This document shows positions 8,607 through 12,112 of a DNA stretch of 12,112 nucleotides, piece after piece. The stretch is taken from assembly GCA_003313425.1 (NCBI GenBank), contig NHZP01000184.1:1-12112 (forward strand), written 5' to 3'. The stretch's first letter is position 1, and every line of letters begins with the position of its first letter. This DNA comes from Pseudopyrenochaeta lycopersici. Lineage: Eukaryota > Ascomycota > Dothideomycetes > Pleosporales > Pseudopyrenochaetaceae. The translations under genes and the position numbers were made by a program. The notes beneath the pieces are model-generated. The model was not told the origin of the DNA. It saw only the letters and a list, made by a program, of their open reading frames with translations, and made no database searches.

Positions 8607-8747
8607 TTATATTGGAGAATAGTTCATGCCTAGCCGCCTTCTTTTGAACGTCCGAGGCGCCAACTCTGTGATGGGAGGGACCCTCAACTCAGGGTCAGAG
8701 TCTGAGTTCGAGTCCGATGAGGAGGGGATATACAGGACTCTTGCCAT
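8607..8747 (-). other. Candidate 5' exon of the RING gene, or a short separate ORF (46 aa)
   Basis: The ATG at 8747 opens MARVLYIPSSSDSNSDSDPE, an acidic Ser/Asp tract, then TFKRRRLG, a nuclear-localisation-like basic patch, and stops at 8607-8609, just upstream of the RING gene on the same strand. The composition suits the disordered N-terminus of a nuclear RING protein. However, I could not find a donor in the right phase to join it to the acceptor ending at 8580; the only good-looking donor there (GTAACT) would give a 20-nt intron. The link is therefore unproven. Confidence 0.25.
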
Positions 8748-9881
8748 GTGGATAGAAGTTGTTCCCACAAAGGGCGACAATATAGGAAGAGATGGGGAGG
8801 ATACGGATTTGCCAACGAGAAAACGAGAAGAGCAGGAGTGTTTATAAAGACTGAGTTGAAGCTTCGGATGTCTCCATCCGCGCCATGACGGAGACCGCCC
8901 ACAGCCATAGCCACCTTTGAGCAGCAGGCAGCATGAAAGTATAGAATCCATCGTACCATCGATGCAAGGTAGTCTGCTGCGCCTCCCGGCGGGTTTCTAG
9001 TAGAGCTTGTTGCAAGGCAATGCCGCCCGATATTCCGTTCAGGACGCTGAAACGGCGTCTCTGCCAGTTGACCAATGCATGCTATCCTCCCACATAATGG
9101 AAGTGACGTGACCAACCATCCATGGCACGCCAGTCATACTCTATAGCCATGTTTCTGACAGTAATCCTGCATAGTGGAAGTGGCAGTGTGCTCGTCAGTT
9201 GGAGGGGCCAAGGATATCTCGCTAGGTTCGCGAAACCTCTGTTGTGGGCACCTCCTTTGCCGCAAATTTGTCAACTTCCAGTTGGTTAGTAGTCTCACAG
9301 GGGCCTCGAGTCTGCCTCGTACAGCAACGATGCGGATGCCTAAGTTGGGGATGTGCTGCAGCTAACGAGTCTTGTACAGAAGACGCAGCGGCACAGCAGG
9401 CTACGCAAATCCCATGTAGAGGAACACCAAAACACCGACGGTTTTATGGTGTGGGCACGTGGAGAGCTCTTGAGACAGTCAGACTCTGCGCTGCGTCGGC
9501 CAGTGCCTAGCTGAGTACGGCGTCTCTGGATGGTGCCTGCCACCTTAATCCGCATGGCGGCTCTGAACGGAGATATATACAAAAGCAGATAAGGAGCGAA
9601 GATCCATGGTTTCCAGGCATGCTTCAACAAACTTTGCAGTAAAGCGGATTCTTTGCACTAGGTTGATCGGCTGTGCCACTCAATAAGTGCATCGGGGATG
9701 CCGGCGGCGGGCGCTATCACAGAGACAATATGGCTGACCCAGGCAAACTCATGCAGACCCATGCAGACCATCGGTCATGTTTCATTACCTCCAAGTCACT
9801 ACTAGTTGAATTCAGTGAGCAGGGTAGTGTTAAACCTATGATTAGCAAGCTTCGAGTCAGAAGTTGACTGATCTACGACAA
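8748..9881. other. Long stretch with no recognised gene
   Basis: Several overlapping open frames exist (for example 8842-9075 and 9340-9630 on the minus strand, 9174-9365 and 9673-9867 on the plus strand), but none shows family motifs, a convincing start or matching introns. A 15-bp imperfect palindrome (AGGTTCGCGAAACCT, about 9224-9238) and a short tandem repeat at 9750-9769 are the only structures seen. Confidence 0.4.
9750..9769. repeat. Tandem duplication of a 10-mer
   Basis: CATGCAGACC occurs twice head-to-tail with no spacer. Two units only; no function is apparent. Confidence 0.6.
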
Positions 9882-10520
9882 ATGTTTACAAGCTCCAGTT
9901 ATGCAGAATTCCTTGAGGAGCGACATCATGAGCTTCCGCAACTGTATACCGTGAGTAAGGCCATGAGGGACGTACCCACTTCGTTGATGGAGCATTATGC
10001 CCATACGACGCTGCACCGCCCCCATCCAGCTCAGAGTGGTATCGACATCCCATTGGCGAATACTCTGGGATCTGCACCAAGAATGCCGATAAGAGGAGCG
10101 GTATTTTCCGACTGTCTGCAAAAGGAGAACACAGAAAATCCAAGGGGGCGGGGCTGAGCCCGAGGTGTTGATTACGACGCTCCACAGAGGAAGCTGCGAG
10201 GACCTACGCTAATTGTCAAGCTGAAGGTCGACTCACACGCGAAGTACCTTGAAATAGTGAAGGATATGACTATGATGAACAACGAATGGGTGGAATACAT
10301 TGAGTTGAGAAGATTGCAAGACGATGTAACTTATCTGTCCCTGCAGTCTCGAGACGGACGTTACATATGCTGTGCTTCATCCAACCGAGTCGTCATTGGT
10401 CAGCCATTATTCAATGGCTCGTCCGCATGGCCGAACCTCGCTTTTACTACTTCAAACCCTTGCTTGATGGTCCAGAGAGAAATGGTTTTGCGAACTGCTA
10501 TCAATCGCTTGCACGAGTAG
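9882..10520 (+). CDS. Hypothetical protein, probably two exons, about 183 aa
   Basis: I do not recognise this protein. The ATG at 9882 opens MFTSSSYAEFLEERHHEL in a frame that is open until a TGA at 10155-10157. The same frame then stays open to a stop at 10518-10520. A GT-AG pair at 10101-10187 (donor GTATTT, acceptor CCACAG, 87 bp, a multiple of three) removes the TGA and joins GCG to AGG in frame, giving RKLRGPTLIVKLKVDSHAKY, then IELRRLQDDVTYLSLQSRDG. The Lys-rich beta-like VKLKV segment recalls short patches in fungal nuclear proteins, but that is weak. No clear branch site is visible in the proposed intron. Near the 3' end a second frame (to 10603) also looks protein-like, so the C-terminus is uncertain. 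It is convergent with the membrane-protein gene, with 62 bp between them. Confidence 0.4.
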
Positions 10521-10582
10521 GAATAGCCCCGGACAACCCTTACATGAAGCCAGACAGGCTGCTCCGTCCAGATGCCTCGCCC

Positions 10583-11486
10583 CTATTCTCCCTGTACGGG
10601 TGAGACGTACACAACCATTCCCGAATCCTCCGGAAGCCTCGCTTGATGCTCCCAAAACAACAGATAAACGAACCGAGGTGTTGAGCAGATGTACAAGCCT
10701 GTCCATATTAGATACACCAAGATCGCAGGATTGCAACTTACAAGGAGTATGCCGTAGCGGTGTGTGATTGTCGCTCTCCTGTCCATAACCAATAGGACAA
10801 GCGCTCCACTCAGCTGACATAGTACCACGAGCGTGCTTGAAGAGATGACTCCGATCAGGAAACGTATGAGAGATGGATTGCGACCTCCTGAGCTCTTACG
10901 CAGGTGTAACCGCGAGCACGATACCACCGCAGAAAGTAATGGCGGAATGGCAAGATGCAGATGAAACGTGTAGTTTGGAAGCATTTCATCATTCCTGATC
11001 CACATGAGCGAACTTGCAGCAACAAGTTGAGATGGCTACTTACTTCATCCATGCTGCAAAGTCAAACAGAGCAAATGACATGGAGATACAGTATATGAGG
11101 GGAGTAGCCCAGGAGGGAGGTTGAAAGTTCACGCGACGTATGATGCGGGCAAGCTGTATGTACTGTTGGCAAATAGGCTTACGTTTTGAGGAAAACGATC
11201 TTACATTGATTCCAGAGTAAAGCTGGAGCGTACTGAAATGCACTGCATCCAAGCAACGAACCTTCTGTTCCGTCAGGAGTGCCATCGCTGCAGAGACAAT
11301 AGCAGCACCAAATGCCACTATTTGTACAACTCCAAAGATGAAGGCCAACGGCCGCTCCAGGTAGCTCTCTGTTCGCGGAGTATGGTCTGAGTTGGGCGCT
11401 CTAGCATCAAGCCAGCCGAGAAATATACTCAAGAGCAGTCCGCACAGAGAACAAGCGAGGAAGCCGACAAGAAGCAGGTATCCCAT
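10583..11486 (-). CDS. Polytopic membrane protein, about six TM segments, three exons, 267 aa
   Basis: No family recognised. The ATG at 11486 sits in an optimal context (CACCATGG), 49 nt below a TATA box. Proposed exons are 11205-11486, 11044-11153 and 10583-10994. Intron 1 is 11154-11204 (GTAAGA to TACAG, 51 bp, phase 0; a nearer acceptor would give 42 bp). Intron 2 is 10995-11043 (GTAAGT to ATCAG, 49 bp, phase 2). The joined frame is exactly 268 codons. Hydrophobic segments lie at about residues 3-25 (YLLLVGFLACSLCGLLLSIF), 47-71, 108-129, 139-157, 173-201 and 211-233. Loops carry basic clusters (RLHLRKSSGGR, MDRRATITHR). The C-terminus is hydrophilic. There is no cleavable signal or transporter signature, so it could be a receptor-like or channel-like integral protein; function is unknown. 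Intron 1 is stop-free and in frame, so it may be retained. Confidence 0.65.
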
Positions 11487-11534
11487 GGTGAGATAGTAGG
11501 TAAGTAAGGCACCTTGAAGAGAAATCTGTCATTC

Positions 11535-11541
11535 TATATAT
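11535..11541 (-). promoter_or_regulatory. TATA box of the membrane-protein gene
   Basis: TATATA on the minus strand, about 49 nt upstream of the ATG at 11486, matching the spacing seen at the 1715 and 1305 genes. Confidence 0.5.
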
Positions 11542-11545
11542 CTGC

Positions 11546-12112
11546 CAGCACAGGCCGCCGTGCGCCAGCATCCCACTTCATGGGCCTTTGGGACACCGCA
11601 TGCATGAAGCAGTGGCATCGATGCACTGCCATGATCAAGATGCCCTAGCGGTGTGGATCGATATGTGAGACCGAGCTATGGTGGGTATGGCCATGTGTGT
11701 GGTATCCTTGTTGTATTCGATACGCCTGGCGGGCATCTGCTCTTTGAGTTTGGACGAAGATCTGGAAGACGTGGACGCTCTACAGGCTGTTTCTCAAAGA
11801 TATTATTTTGGCTTGAATGGCAATAGGTATTCAAGGTCGCTCTCACCACTCTAGTGTGAGTGACATCCCGCGAGGTATCGGTCCATTCAACAGCGGCAAC
11901 GGGTGGCTTGATGCTCCGCCACCGGACATGGCGATGTCTGACGACTGATGCCGTGGGGACGCCACTGATGAGTAACCAAAGAAGCAGGGAGAACCCAGAA
12001 TTGCTATGTGCAAGGCCGACACCACCATCCCTGACTCTGTGCCCACAACCCTGGCAAGGCATGCCCAGGCCTTCTGCCGCGCCTATTCGCGCCTGAGACA
12101 GGCATGTCACAC
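11546..12112. other. Upstream region of the membrane-protein gene and right flank, no other gene called
   Basis: Besides the inverted repeat at 11603-11633, there is a minus-strand frame from the right edge (12110-11676) of 144 codons. It has no motif, its composition is not gene-like, and the edge cuts it, so I cannot support it. An overlapping plus-strand frame at 11860-12096 is no better. Confidence 0.4.
11603..11633. promoter_or_regulatory. 31-bp inverted repeat, candidate operator (copy 2 of the shared element)
   Basis: CATG-aa-GCAGTG-g-CATC followed by GATG-CACTGC-CATG: 14 paired positions per arm, interrupted by unpaired aa and g on the left arm. It lies about 133 bp upstream of the ATG at 11486 and 60-70 bp beyond the TATA box. 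The core AGTGGCATCGATGCAC repeats the element at 1590-1604. The symmetry fits a dimeric transcription factor site; no factor can be named. Confidence 0.45.

Noticed and set aside
8700..8720. GTTCGAGTCC resembling a tRNA T-loop
   Set aside because: The flanking bases do not pair as a T-stem, and no acceptor or anticodon arm is found upstream; it lies in the Ser/Asp-rich short ORF on the other strand.
11676..12110. 144-codon minus-strand frame at the right edge
   Set aside because: No recognisable motif, odd composition, and an overlapping frame of similar quality; probably a chance open frame in GC-richer DNA.
1..12112. Repeat-induced point mutation as the cause of the broken genes
   Set aside because: The disrupted genes carry single-base frame changes rather than clusters of C-to-T (CpA to TpA) stop codons, and base composition stays near that of the intact genes.
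1..12112. A secondary-metabolite cluster or a CRISPR/defence-type system
   Set aside because: There is no backbone synthase, P450, transporter set or regularly spaced repeat array; the genes look like unrelated neighbours.

Overview
The window looks like nuclear DNA of a filamentous ascomycete (Pezizomycotina; a Dothideomycete-type genome would fit, but that is inference). The grounds are: short GT-AG introns of about 46-87 bp, TATA boxes roughly 50-80 bp upstream of several ATGs, genes on both strands with no operons, and fungal families (an AA11-type LPMO, a class 3 lipase, a DHCR24-like flavoprotein). I see no bacterial, phage, CRISPR, rRNA or tRNA signal.

Layout, left to right. 208-1305 (-): an AA11-type chitin LPMO with a C-terminal X278-like cysteine module, broken into successive frames. 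1715-2212 (+): a small Lys/Ser-rich protein of unknown function, divergent from the LPMO. 2213-3399: no gene recognised. 3539-4622 (+): a class 3 lipase with recognisable Ser/Asp/His but at least one frame break. 4732-4966: a 235-bp MITE with about 32-bp terminal inverted repeats and a TA target duplication, of Tc1/mariner type. 4866-5807 (-): a doubtful decayed reading frame whose tail runs into the MITE. 5873-7204 (+): an intact, intronless 443-codon DHCR24-like (delta-24 sterol reductase family) protein whose FAD-site motif is badly altered. 7966-8589 (-): a three-exon RING-finger protein with a 5' end I cannot resolve. 8748-9881: no gene recognised. 9882-10520 (+) and 10583-11486 (-): a convergent pair, a hypothetical two-exon protein and a three-exon protein with about six membrane segments. 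11546-12112: the promoter side of the membrane-protein gene, with a notable 31-bp inverted repeat, then nothing I can assign.

The genes do not form an obvious pathway or cluster. The strongest unexplained features are: the MITE; the lost flavin site in a frame that stays open; frame breaks that are all of the same sign (+1) in the LPMO and lipase; and a palindromic element shared almost exactly between the promoters of the small Lys-rich gene and the membrane-protein gene. I found no convincing novel multi-gene system. All calls come from reading motifs by eye; no database search was run.
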